From NCBI GenBank assembly GCA_029573725.1, contig JAKQDQ010000006.1, forward strand, positions 62,001 through 126,000: a stretch of 64,000 nucleotides of DNA, written 5' to 3'. The notes under the pieces are model-generated. The model was not told where the DNA came from. It searched no databases and saw only the letters and a program-made list of their open reading frames with translations. Shown in pieces: positions 7,256 through 15,428 of the stretch; the stretch's first letter is position 1, and each line of letters begins with the position of its first letter. The stretch comes from Verrucomicrobiota bacterium. Lineage in GTDB: Bacteria; Verrucomicrobiota; Verrucomicrobiia; Limisphaerales; JADLHS01. The translations under genes were made by a program, and so were the position numbers.

Positions 7256-10156
7256 ATGGCGAGCAGCCGCAGACAATACCCATTCCATCTCATCGAACCC
7301 AAGTGGCAACAAACCTGGGAGCAACAACAGGCTTTCCGCGCGTTCAATCCCGGCGACGCCGTGCCGGACGGGCATCCATTTGGAATTCGCCATAATCTGG
7401 CAGGAAAAACCGCAACTGCCGCGCAGCTCCCGAAGAAGTTTTACATTCTCGACATGTTCCCCTACCCGTCCGGCGCGGGATTGCACGTCGGGCATCCCGA
7501 GGGTTACACCGCCACGGACATTCTTGCCCGCTATCGTCGTGCGTGCGGCTTCAACGTCCTGCATCCGATGGGTTGGGATTCATTCGGTCTGCCCGCCGAG
7601 CAATACGCCGTCAAGACCGGCCAGCATCCGCGCAAGACCACCGAGGAAAACATCACCAATTTCACACGCCAGATCAAAAGCCTCGGCTTCAGCTACGATT
7701 GGTCGCGCGAAATCGCCACCACCGACGTGGACTATTTCAAGTGGACGCAATGGATTTTCCTGAAGCTCTACAATTCGTGGTTTAATCCGAAGACGAACAA
7801 AGCTGAACCGATTGAGACACTTGATTACCCGCCGGAACTGTGCGGTGGCGCCGGCGTAGGACAGGCGTCGCGCCTGTCTCAAGCTTCAAATGACATTCGG
7901 CAAGACGGAGACAGGCGCGACGCCTGTCCTACGGACCTGGAAGCCGCTCGCCGCGCCTACCGCGATTCCAAGCGCCTCGCCTACGTCAGCGAAGCGCCGG
8001 TGAACTGGTGCCCCGAACTCGGCACGGTGCTGGCCAACGAGGAGGTCATTGACGGCAAGAGCGAAGTCGGCGGCTTTCCCGTCATCCGCAAGCCGATGCG
8101 CCAATGGATGCTCCGCATCACCGCCTACGCCGAAAAACTCCTCGCCGACCTCGACACGATTGACTGGAGCGATTCGCTCAAGGAAATGCAGCGAAACTGG
8201 ATTGGCCGCAGCGAAGGCGCGGAGGTGGACTTTGCAATTGCGGAGTGCGGAGTGCGGAGTGCGGAATCCAAAATCCGCGTCTTCACCACGCGACCTGACA
8301 CGTTGTTCGGCGCGACCTACATGGTGCTCTCGCCGGAACACAAACTCGTCCCGCAGATCACCACTGCCGAACACAAGAAAGCCGTCGAAGATTACAAGGC
8401 GTTTGCCGCCGGTAAATCCGATCTCGAACGCACCGAACTCGCCAAGGAAAAGACCGGAGTATTCACCGGCGCTTACGCCATCAATCCCGTCAACGGCGAG
8501 AAGATTCCCATCTGGATCGCGGACTACGTCCTCGCCACTTACGGCACCGGCGCGATCATGGCCGTGCCCGCACATGACGAGCGGGATTTTGAGTTCGCCA
8601 AGAAGTTCAACCTGCCGATTGTGCAAGTCGTAGGACAGGCGTCGCGCCTGTCTCAAACTGGAAAGGAGATTCAAGAAGATGGAGACAGGTGCGACGCCTG
8701 TCCTACGGAATGTTTCGCCGGAGACGGCATCGCGATAAATTCCGGCCTCATCACCGGCCTGCCCACGCCCGAGGCCAAAAAGAAAATCACCGCGTGGCTC
8801 GAAGAAAAGGGCCTCGGCAAGAAAACCATCAACTACAAGCTGCGCGACTGGCTGTTCAGCCGGCAGCGTTACTGGGGCGAGCCGTTTCCCATCGTTTGGA
8901 AGAACGGCCAACACGAAGCATTGCCCGAAAGCGCCTTGCCCGTGCTGCCGCCCACGCTGGAGGACTACAAGCCGACCGCCGACGGCCAGCCTCCCTTGGC
9001 CCGCGCGAAAGATTGGTTGAATCTGCCGGATGGTTCGACCCGCGAAACCAACACCATGCCGCAATGGGCCGGCTCGTGCTGGTATTACCTCCGTTACCTC
9101 GATGCGAAGAATGCGAACGCCTTCGTCGGCAAAGATGCGGAGGAATACTGGATGGGAGTTAAATCAGTTGCTCCTGCGGAAGCTCATTTAACCAGTCATT
9201 CATTTAACCAATCACCCGCCCCCGGCGTTGACCTCTACGTCGGCGGCACGGAACACGCCGTGTTGCACCTGCTCTACGCGCGTTTCTGGCACAAGGTCCT
9301 GTTCGACCTCGGCTACGTCTCCACACCCGAGCCATTCTTCAAGCTTGTGAACCAGGGCCTCATCCTCGGCGAAGACGGGCAGAAGATGTCCAAGTCCCGC
9401 GGCAACGTGGTGAATCCGGACGACATCCTGAAAGAGTTCGGCGCGGATGCGTTTCGCCTCTACGAAATGTTCATTGGCCCGTTGCAAGACACCAAGCCGT
9501 GGAGTACCAAGGGCGTCGAAGGCGTGTATCGTTTCCTCGGCCGCGTCTGGCGGTTGTTCGTGGACGAAAAGGCGGAGACCGCGCTTGAGCAGGCGGAAAC
9601 CACCGCCGCCACAGCGGGCGCGGAATTGCTCGATCACATCCTGCTCGATGGCGCGATCACCGACGCCGCGCCGTCGCCCGCGCAGTTGAAGACACTGCAC
9701 GCGTGCATCAAGAAGGTCACCGAAGACCTCGACGGGATGCGTTTCAACACCGCCATTTCCGCGATGATGGTGTTCATCAATGAAGCCAACGCCTGGCAGA
9801 ACAAACCGTTCGCCGTGCTGAAGCCGTTTCTGCAATTGCTCGCGCCGTTCGCGCCACACCTCGCGGAAGAACTCTGGGCGCGCTTGCACTCGACCTTTGG
9901 CCAGCGCGCGCCGTCCCTGCCCTACGCCGAGTGGCCGAAGTTTGATCCCGCGCTGCTCGTCGAAAGCGAGATCGAGATCCCCGTCTCGGTCAACGGCAAG
10001 ACGCGCGACGTCATCAAAGTCCCCGTCGCCGCCGACAACGCCACACTCGAAGCCGCCGCCAAAGCTTCGGAGAAGGTGAAACCGTTCCTCGATGGCAAGG
10101 CGATCAAGAAAGTCATCGTCGTGCCGAAGAAGATGGTGAACCTCGTGGTGGGATAG
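7256..10156 (+). CDS. leuS: Leucyl-tRNA synthetase carrying several in-frame repeat insertions
   Basis: Class I synthetase that charges tRNA-Leu (966 aa, longer than the usual 820-880). The HIGH-type motif HVGH is at residues 77-80, the CP1 editing segment [13 protein letters not shown] follows NWCPE, and KMSKS is at 710-714. The extra length comes largely from inserted repeats read in frame. A 77-base palindromic repeat encodes residues 201-226 (VGQASRLSQ to DACPT) and recurs at 459-484. A GCGGAGT tandem adds about 10 residues at 329-338, just before the editing motif. A 54-base insert adds residues 635-653 before [16 protein letters not shown]. All conserved motifs are intact and no frame is broken, so I infer that the enzyme is functional. 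The ATG at 7256 opens [18 protein letters not shown]. Confidence 0.95.
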   Translation: MASSRRQYPFHLIEPKWQQTWEQQQAFRAFNPGDAVPDGHPFGIRHNLAGKTATAAQLPKKFYILDMFPYPSGAGLHVGHPEGYTATDILARYRRACGFNVLHPMGWDSFGLPAEQYAVKTGQHPRKTTEENITNFTRQIKSLGFSYDWSREIATTDVDYFKWTQWIFLKLYNSWFNPKTNKAEPIETLDYPPELCGGAGVGQASRLSQASNDIRQDGDRRDACPTDLEAARRAYRDSKRLAYVSEAPVNWCPELGTVLANEEVIDGKSEVGGFPVIRKPMRQWMLRITAYAEKLLADLDTIDWSDSLKEMQRNWIGRSEGAEVDFAIAECGVRSAESKIRVFTTRPDTLFGATYMVLSPEHKLVPQITTAEHKKAVEDYKAFAAGKSDLERTELAKEKTGVFTGAYAINPVNGEKIPIWIADYVLATYGTGAIMAVPAHDERDFEFAKKFNLPIVQVVGQASRLSQTGKEIQEDGDRCDACPTECFAGDGIAINSGLITGLPTPEAKKKITAWLEEKGLGKKTINYKLRDWLFSRQRYWGEPFPIVWKNGQHEALPESALPVLPPTLEDYKPTADGQPPLARAKDWLNLPDGSTRETNTMPQWAGSCWYYLRYLDAKNANAFVGKDAEEYWMGVKSVAPAEAHLTSHSFNQSPAPGVDLYVGGTEHAVLHLLYARFWHKVLFDLGYVSTPEPFFKLVNQGLILGEDGQKMSKSRGNVVNPDDILKEFGADAFRLYEMFIGPLQDTKPWSTKGVEGVYRFLGRVWRLFVDEKAETALEQAETTAATAGAELLDHILLDGAITDAAPSPAQLKTLHACIKKVTEDLDGMRFNTAISAMMVFINEANAWQNKPFAVLKPFLQLLAPFAPHLAEELWARLHSTFGQRAPSLPYAEWPKFDPALLVESEIEIPVSVNGKTRDVIKVPVAADNATLEAAAKASEKVKPFLDGKAIKKVIVVPKKMVNLVVG
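7856..7932. repeat. Palindromic repeat family A, copy 1, inside leuS
   Basis: A 77-base unit with two 25-base arms that are inverted complements of each other: GTAGGACAGGCG... at 7856-7880 and ...CGCCTGTCCTAC at 7908-7932, around a 27-base core. It is read in frame as VGQASRLS...GDRRDACP. The same unit, in the same frame and of the same length, recurs at 8630-8706. Confidence 0.9.
8240..8267. repeat. Tandem 7-base repeat family B (GCGGAGT), inside leuS
   Basis: Three GCGGAGT units followed by GCGGAAT, translated within leuS as part of [10 protein letters not shown], directly before the editing-site segment. Longer variants that alternate GCGGAGT and GCCGAGT occur at 41151-41207 and 43964-43990, next to gcvP sequence. 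Confidence 0.8.
8630..8706. repeat. Palindromic repeat family A, copy 2, inside leuS
   Basis: Arms at 8630-8654 and 8682-8706, total 77 bases, exactly the length of copy 1, with a diverged core. Read in the same frame (VGQASRLSQ...GDRCDACPT) in the loop after LPIVQVV, near the end of the CP1 editing region. Confidence 0.9.
9158..9211. repeat. Putative insertion with GTTAAAT/ATTTAAC half-sites inside leuS
   Basis: An AT-richer stretch within otherwise GC-rich leuS, with GTTAAAT at 9158 and ATTTAAC at 9186 and 9202. It adds about 18-24 residues before [10 protein letters not shown] that other LeuS proteins do not have. No second copy was found in this window, so calling it a repeat is tentative. 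Confidence 0.45.
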
Positions 10157-10247
10157 CCAAAGCGGCCACAGTCGGTCAGGAGAATCTTTGCCACGGAAAT
10201 GCCGGCACGTTGGCAGTTGACCCCGGCTGAATAGAGTCCAACACAAC

Positions 10248-10272
10248 GTAGGACAGGCGTCGCGCCTGTCTC
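10248..10272. repeat. Repeat family A, left arm only
   Basis: Identical over 25 bases to the left arms in leuS (GTAGGACAGGCG...CTGTCTC). Its matching right arm lies 228 bases away at 10501. Confidence 0.85.
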
Positions 10273-10334
10273 CATCTGCCCGAAATCGTATGACCAATAG
10301 AACGTTTCCAGGAATGATGTAGCTCCAAGCCATT

Positions 10335-10408
10335 CGCCGCCCCCTCACCCGGCCTATCGGCCACCCTCTCCCCATCCGATGGGGAGAGGGACGGGGTGAG
10401 GGGCGGCG
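10335..10408. repeat. Hairpin repeat family C, copy 1
   Basis: Outer arms CGCCGCCCC...CTCACCC and GGGTGAGGGGCGGCG enclose an inner hairpin, CCCTCTCCCCATC / GATGGGGAGAGGG. Relatives occur at 41543-41590, 42569-42607 and 43767-43805. As RNA it would fold strongly and could end transcription after leuS. Confidence 0.8.
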
Positions 10409-10500
10409 GGTGACACAGCGCTACAGGGTTAATCGAAATGCTCTAGCGCCGCCGTTAGAACGGGCGCGGTGAAGCGCACAAGCGGGTGACTTTGAAATTT

Positions 10501-10525
10501 GAGACAGGCGCGACGCCTGTCCTAC
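10501..10525. repeat. Repeat family A, right arm only
   Basis: GAGACAGGCGCG...CTGTCCTAC, the inverted complement of the arm at 10248-10272 and identical to the right arm of leuS copy 1. Confidence 0.85.
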
Positions 10526-10689
10526 GGGATCGCCCCAGCTTGAAGGCAACGACGTTTCATCCGCTGCTCCCGGTGTCTTATTTCTGGAAAGCCAGTTGCC
10601 TGCGGTTTTCCGGCAAATTCCCCTTGTGTTTTCGGCGACTTGCGTGGAAGTAGTAGGGCAGAAATCTGGCAATCAGATTGTGCCTTAAA

Positions 10690-13600
10690 ATGAAATACAA
10701 GTTGTTGGCGGTTTGCGTCGTGGCCTGCGTCGTCGGCCTGATTCTTCATCTGAGCGAAACCAGTCGGTCCGACCGGAAGCCGGCGGCACCGATCGTCCCT
10801 CCGAAAGCGCAAAGCCCAACCCTCGCGGCCGCGACAGCCAGTCCCGCAGTTGGACTGCCATTGACGAACAACTTGTTCCGCACCACCGAAATCCTTTGGC
10901 GCGAACCCGTGCCCGAGGAAGCGTTCGCCCGCTTCAAAGATTGGACGCAGCGCTACCTCGCCGACGCGTCCGCAGATCGTTCCCGCCTGATACCGGAAGG
11001 CATCGAACTGGCCACGGTCCGTCGTGCCGCGCTCAAAAATTTGATCAAGGCCGATCCCGAACGCGCGTTGCAACTGACCGTGCCTTCCGGCGTCCGCGCT
11101 CAACTGCCGAATGAAATCGTCGCGCTGCTTGAAGCACCGATCAACGCGCGCGGGAAACTGGCGGTGCTGGGCGTGTTGGCCGAGCCGGGGCACGAATCGG
11201 AAATCGAACCCACCCTCCGCCTTGCGACCATCGGCGAGCGGGAATATCACACCTACACCTACGGTGAACGCCTCGGGGTGCCCACACGCAACCGCATCGC
11301 GTTGAACGGCATTGCCGTGGATGATTTGTTCGCGCTCAGCGAAAATGCGTTGCGCATCCTCGATGCCGACGAAGCCGCCCGCGCCGAGGCCGCCAATCCC
11401 GAGGCCATTTGCTCCGTGACCGCGCAAGCCGCCCGCATCGTGCAAAACGAGGTCGCCGCCGAGCTTGCCGGAGAGATTGTCTTCTTCTGCCGGCCCGAAC
11501 ACGCGGTGCAGGAGAACGCGCGGATTGTGGCGGCGGACGGCGGCCCGCCTTCGCCCGATGGCGGCGACGCGGAAGCTTCGACCTGGACGGAGGGGCAAAA
11601 GAAACTCCTGTTTATTCGGGTGGATTTTCCGGACCTGGTGGGCGTGAATTTGAGCGACACTGGCGTCACCAACCTGCTGAACAACGTGAACAAATTCTAT
11701 CAGGAAATGTCCTACGGCCGCGCGAGTTTTGCGTCGAACGGGTTTGGCTCGGACTACACCCCGGTGTTCCGGATGGCGCACCCGGCCGCCCATTACGGCA
11801 CCAATAATTACTACAATCAGCTCCGCACCGAGGCGCGCGCCGCCGCAACCGCTGCCGGCTACGTGCTCACCAATTTCAACCTCGACATCATTTGCATGGG
11901 TGCCGTGCCCGGCTTTAACTGGTCGGGCCTGGCCTACGTGGGCAGCGCGGGGGCCTGGTTGCGCAACAACTTCAGCACCGGCGTCGCCGGTCATGAACTC
12001 GGGCACAATTTCGGTCTGAACCATGCGAACTATTGGAACACCGGCGGCGCGAGCGTCATCGGTCCGGGTTCGAGCACCGAATACGGAGACAGCTACGACA
12101 CGATGGGCGCGGCGAGCGCGGGCAACAATCATTTCAACGCGCGCTACAAGCAATATCTCAACTGGCTCACGACCAACGAAGTCATCACCGTCAGCACCAG
12201 CGGCACGTATCGCGTGTTTTGCCATGACAAAACCAACGTCGCCGGCATTCGGGCTCTCAAGATCGTCAAGAACAGCAGCACGAATTATTGGGTCGAGTTC
12301 CGCCAGAAATTCACCAGCAACCGCTGGTTGATGAGCGGCGCGGGCCTGCGCTGGGCGCAGAACGGCAATCAGAAAAGCCAGTTGCTCGACACCACGCCCG
12401 GGTCGCCCGACGGCAAGACGGATTCCGCGCTGGTCGTGGGGCGCACCTTCTCCGACTTCGACGCGGGCCTTCACATCACCACCATTGGCAAAGGCGGCAC
12501 CGTTCCCGAGTCGTTGGACGTGGTGGTAAACCTGGGTTCCTTTCCGTCAAACCAGCCGCCCCAGCTCAGCATCACGGCCAGCGCGACGAATGTGGCTGTG
12601 GACGAAGGCGTGGATTTCGCCGCCACGGCCACCGATGCGGAGGGCGACGCGCTCGCTTATTATTGGGAGTTTGGCGATGCCACTTTCGGCACGAACAGCC
12701 CGTTGGCCGGGAAAAGCTGGAGCAGCGCCGGTGATTATCTTGTCCGCTGCGTCGTCACGGACATGAAAGGCGGCGAGGCGAGCCAGTGGGTGATTGTGCG
12801 CGTTGGCGAGCCGACCACGTATCGCATTTCCGGCCAGATTCATGAAGAGGACGCTCCGCTCCCGGAGGTGCGGGTTTACGTTTCCAGCACCCGCATGGGC
12901 TATACGGATTCCGCCGGTAATTACGCCATCGTCGGCCTGCCTGCGGGAGCGTACCCGGTGGCGGCCAGCCGCTACGGCCACACGTTCTCCCCGCTGAACT
13001 TCACCAATCCGATCCATGTTGGCCCTGACGCGGCGGCGATTGATTTCCTCGCCAGCCGGGTGACCTACCCCCCAAGCATTGGCACGCCACCGTACAGCCA
13101 GACCGTGGCGGCGGGTTCGACCGTTACGTTCGACGTCATCGCAAGCGGTACGCCACCGTTTTCCTATCAATGGCGTTTCAACGGCGTCGATCTGGCGGGG
13201 GGCAACGACCGCAGCTTGACTCTGGCCGGCGTGCAAACCAATCAGTCGGGCAATTATTCGGTGGTCGTCAGCAATGCGTACGGCAGTGCGACCAGCGCGA
13301 ACGCGCTACTGACGGTGGGCCTGCCTCCCCTCATCACCACCCAGCCGGTCAGTCAACGCGTCATCGAAGGCGCTCCGGCCACCTTCACGGTCGAAGCCAC
13401 GGGATCACCCGTGCTGTTCTATCTTTGGCGTCATAACGGCACAAATCTTTACGCCAACCCAACTCTCGGCGGATCGAAGGGCGGCGATGAAAGCGGCAAT
13501 ACCTTCACCCGCACCAATGTCGAACCGGCACACGCCGGTGATTATTCCGTCGTGGTCAGCAGCCGCTTTGGCCAGGCCACCAGTGAAGTGGCGACGCTCA

Positions 13601-13827
13601 CCGTCTCCATGCACCCGCAGCTTTCCTCCGCGCAAATGGTGAACGGACGAATGCAATTCCAGTTGAGCGGGACGCCGGGGGATCGCTACGCGATCGAAGC
13701 TTCCACCAACTTCACCGACTGGAACCACCTCGCCTCGGTCACCAACGCCACCGGCCAGGTGTGGTATGTGGATCCGGAAGAGGGAGTCCGTCCAGGCAAA
13801 TTCTACCGGGGAAAATTGACGCCGTGA
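10690..13827 (+). CDS. Secreted multidomain metzincin protease with PKD, carboxypeptidase-regulatory and Ig-like domains
   Basis: A 1045-residue exported protein. Residues 1-25 are a signal peptide or anchor (MKYKLLAVCVVACVVGLIL). The catalytic domain (about 290-560) carries HELGHNFGLNH at 435-445, the full HExxHxxGxxH zinc motif of M11/gametolysin-like metzincins. A MGAAS segment about 38 residues later may be the Met-turn. Then follow a PKD domain (about 620-700), a carboxypeptidase-regulatory-like beta sandwich (about 708-790), two Ig-like domains (about 793-875 and 878-972) and a C-terminal module with GDRYAIEASTNFTDW, common in verrucomicrobial secreted proteins. The ATG at 10690 is preferred to a TTG at 10678. 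It probably degrades or binds extracellular polymers; the substrate is unknown. Confidence 0.82.
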   Translation: MKYKLLAVCVVACVVGLILHLSETSRSDRKPAAPIVPPKAQSPTLAAATASPAVGLPLTNNLFRTTEILWREPVPEEAFARFKDWTQRYLADASADRSRLIPEGIELATVRRAALKNLIKADPERALQLTVPSGVRAQLPNEIVALLEAPINARGKLAVLGVLAEPGHESEIEPTLRLATIGEREYHTYTYGERLGVPTRNRIALNGIAVDDLFALSENALRILDADEAARAEAANPEAICSVTAQAARIVQNEVAAELAGEIVFFCRPEHAVQENARIVAADGGPPSPDGGDAEASTWTEGQKKLLFIRVDFPDLVGVNLSDTGVTNLLNNVNKFYQEMSYGRASFASNGFGSDYTPVFRMAHPAAHYGTNNYYNQLRTEARAAATAAGYVLTNFNLDIICMGAVPGFNWSGLAYVGSAGAWLRNNFSTGVAGHELGHNFGLNHANYWNTGGASVIGPGSSTEYGDSYDTMGAASAGNNHFNARYKQYLNWLTTNEVITVSTSGTYRVFCHDKTNVAGIRALKIVKNSSTNYWVEFRQKFTSNRWLMSGAGLRWAQNGNQKSQLLDTTPGSPDGKTDSALVVGRTFSDFDAGLHITTIGKGGTVPESLDVVVNLGSFPSNQPPQLSITASATNVAVDEGVDFAATATDAEGDALAYYWEFGDATFGTNSPLAGKSWSSAGDYLVRCVVTDMKGGEASQWVIVRVGEPTTYRISGQIHEEDAPLPEVRVYVSSTRMGYTDSAGNYAIVGLPAGAYPVAASRYGHTFSPLNFTNPIHVGPDAAAIDFLASRVTYPPSIGTPPYSQTVAAGSTVTFDVIASGTPPFSYQWRFNGVDLAGGNDRSLTLAGVQTNQSGNYSVVVSNAYGSATSANALLTVGLPPLITTQPVSQRVIEGAPATFTVEATGSPVLFYLWRHNGTNLYANPTLGGSKGGDESGNTFTRTNVEPAHAGDYSVVVSSRFGQATSEVATLTVSMHPQLSSAQMVNGRMQFQLSGTPGDRYAIEASTNFTDWNHLASVTNATGQVWYVDPEEGVRPGKFYRGKLTP

Positions 13828-13891
13828 GCCGCGACCGCGCCGGCCGCAGCCCATCGGATGCGAAGCGCCGGCCGCGCCGGCTCCGGCTCAC
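13824..13891. terminator. Possible bidirectional terminator between convergent genes
   Basis: Imperfect inverted repeat with arms at about 13824-13846 (GTGAGCCGCGACC...) and 13869-13891 (...GCTCCGGCTCAC). It spans the stop codons of the metalloprotease and of convergent miaB. There is no T-run, so it could equally be another palindromic repeat. Confidence 0.4.
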
Positions 13892-15288
13892 AACCCGACG
13901 ATTGCCGGGTCGCCGTACAGCGTGAAGTTTCCTGTGCGCACAATCCTGACCGGCAGCAATTGCCCGCGATGCCGCGGGCTGCCGTCGAACAAAACGAGTT
14001 TGTTGCACGGCGTCCGGCCCATCATCCGTGCGGCATTGCGGCGGCTCGGTCCCTCCACCAAAATCTGCATCTCACTCCCAATCAACGCCTCATATTTGCG
14101 CTTGCCGATTTGGTTCACCACCTCCAGCAAACGGCCGTGGCGCTCCTCAATCACTTCCTGCGGTAACGAATCGGGCATCGTGGCTGCCGGCGTATCCTGG
14201 CGCGGCGAATACTTGAACAGAAACGCATTATCGAACTCAACTTCGCGACATAGCGACACGGTTGCCGCGAAGTCTTCCTCTGTTTCCCCGGGAAAACCCA
14301 CGATGATGTCCGTGGTCAAACCCATTCCCGGGCGGACCGCCCGCAGCTTGCGCACGATCTCCAGGAACCGCTCCCGCGTATAGCCCCGGTGCATCAGCTT
14401 GAGTACCCGGTCACTGCCGCTCTGTACAGGCAGGTGCGCACTCTCCACCAATTTGGGCAACCGCCCGTACGCCGCCACCAAATCGTCGCCGTAACCCTTG
14501 GGATGAGGCGAGGTGAACCGGATTCGTTCCAGACCTTCGATGGCATGAACCGCTTCGATCAGTTGCACAAAAGCGCTTTTATCCGAGTGCGGATCGAATC
14601 CCGGCGCAACCACCTGCCCCATTGCGGGCGCACTTTGCGCCTTAAACCGTTTGCCATAACTGGTAACAATTTGACCGAGCAAGGTAATTTCCCTGACACC
14701 TTGCATAACGAGCTGACGGCACTCGGCCACAAGGTCCGGAATGGAACGGCTGCGTTCCTCGCCACGGGTGTAAGGCACAATGCAATAGGTGCAGTATTGA
14801 TTGCAGCCTTGCATGATGCTGACAAAAGCGGTGACGGATTTATGTTTTGCGGTGCCATTGAGCAAATGCTCTTTCACCGTGGCTTCACTCCCCGGCTCTG
14901 TCCCGGTGTCCACGATTTTTTTGCGGCGCCCCTGCAGCAGTTCGTCCAGGTAATCGGCCGTGTGATGGAACTTTTGCGTCCCCACCACCAGATCCACGTC
15001 AGGCAGCCGGTCAATCAACGCCTGCCCCCGGCTCTGAGCCATGCAGCCCATAAACCCAAAAACCACCTCCGGACGGTGCTTGCGGATGCTGGCCGTCAGG
15101 TTCTCCATTTTATGGATGGCCTTTTGTTCGGCGTGGTCGCGCACGCTGCAGGTATTCAGCAGCACGACGTCAGCCTCAAACTCGGACGCCGCCAGCGTGT
15201 AACCCTTGGCCACCAGTTGTGCCGCCACGGCTTCGCTGTCGCGCTCGTTCATCTGGCAACCGTACGTCTTGATGTAAACACTCGGCAT
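13888..15288 (-). CDS. miaB: tRNA-2-methylthio-N6-dimethylallyladenosine synthase MiaB
   Basis: Radical-SAM methylthiotransferase that adds the 2-methylthio group to i6A37 of tRNAs reading UNN codons (466 aa). The N-terminal cluster cysteines are C11, C47 and C82 (TYGCQMN, NTCSVRDHAEQ, GCMAQ). The radical-SAM cysteines are C162, C166 and C169 (CNQYCTYC), followed by IVPYTRGEERSR. A TRAM domain closes the protein. The ATG at 15288 opens MPSVYIKTYGCQMNERDSE, typical of the family. It is convergent with the metalloprotease upstream in coordinates and divergent from the phosphatase gene at 15429. Confidence 0.96.
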   Translation of the reverse strand: MPSVYIKTYGCQMNERDSEAVAAQLVAKGYTLAASEFEADVVLLNTCSVRDHAEQKAIHKMENLTASIRKHRPEVVFGFMGCMAQSRGQALIDRLPDVDLVVGTQKFHHTADYLDELLQGRRKKIVDTGTEPGSEATVKEHLLNGTAKHKSVTAFVSIMQGCNQYCTYCIVPYTRGEERSRSIPDLVAECRQLVMQGVREITLLGQIVTSYGKRFKAQSAPAMGQVVAPGFDPHSDKSAFVQLIEAVHAIEGLERIRFTSPHPKGYGDDLVAAYGRLPKLVESAHLPVQSGSDRVLKLMHRGYTRERFLEIVRKLRAVRPGMGLTTDIIVGFPGETEEDFAATVSLCREVEFDNAFLFKYSPRQDTPAATMPDSLPQEVIEERHGRLLEVVNQIGKRKYEALIGSEMQILVEGPSRRNAARMMGRTPCNKLVLFDGSPRHRGQLLPVRIVRTGNFTLYGDPAIVGL

Positions 15289-15428
15289 AAAGTTATGCGT
15301 GGGCCAGCGTAGCCCGAAAGGGGATCGGCTGAAAAGGAGACTTTCCAGCGCGGCGGGCCGCGCCAATGGACTTGCCGCCACGCGGCGGGCCTGTCATTTA
15401 TGGGGAGGCGACCGGCCGCGTTGGCAAC

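Larger units (their letters stand above)
10157..10689. other. Gene-free, repeat-filled interval between leuS and the next gene
   Basis: About 530 bases without a credible gene. It contains one left arm of repeat A (10248-10272), a long hairpin of family C (10335-10408) and a right arm of repeat A (10501-10525). This looks like repeat A split by a later insertion of family C and other sequence. No clear promoter was recognised ahead of the gene at 10690. Confidence 0.7.

Noticed and set aside
7886..9064. 392-residue minus-strand open frame opposite leuS
   Set aside because: Shadow of leuS; its ends show the antisense reading of repeat A (RTGVAPVS), which only shows that the repeat is open in several frames.
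10178..10672. Small open frames between leuS and the secreted protease
   Set aside because: They consist of translated repeat arms (for example QARRLSY) and have no support as genes.
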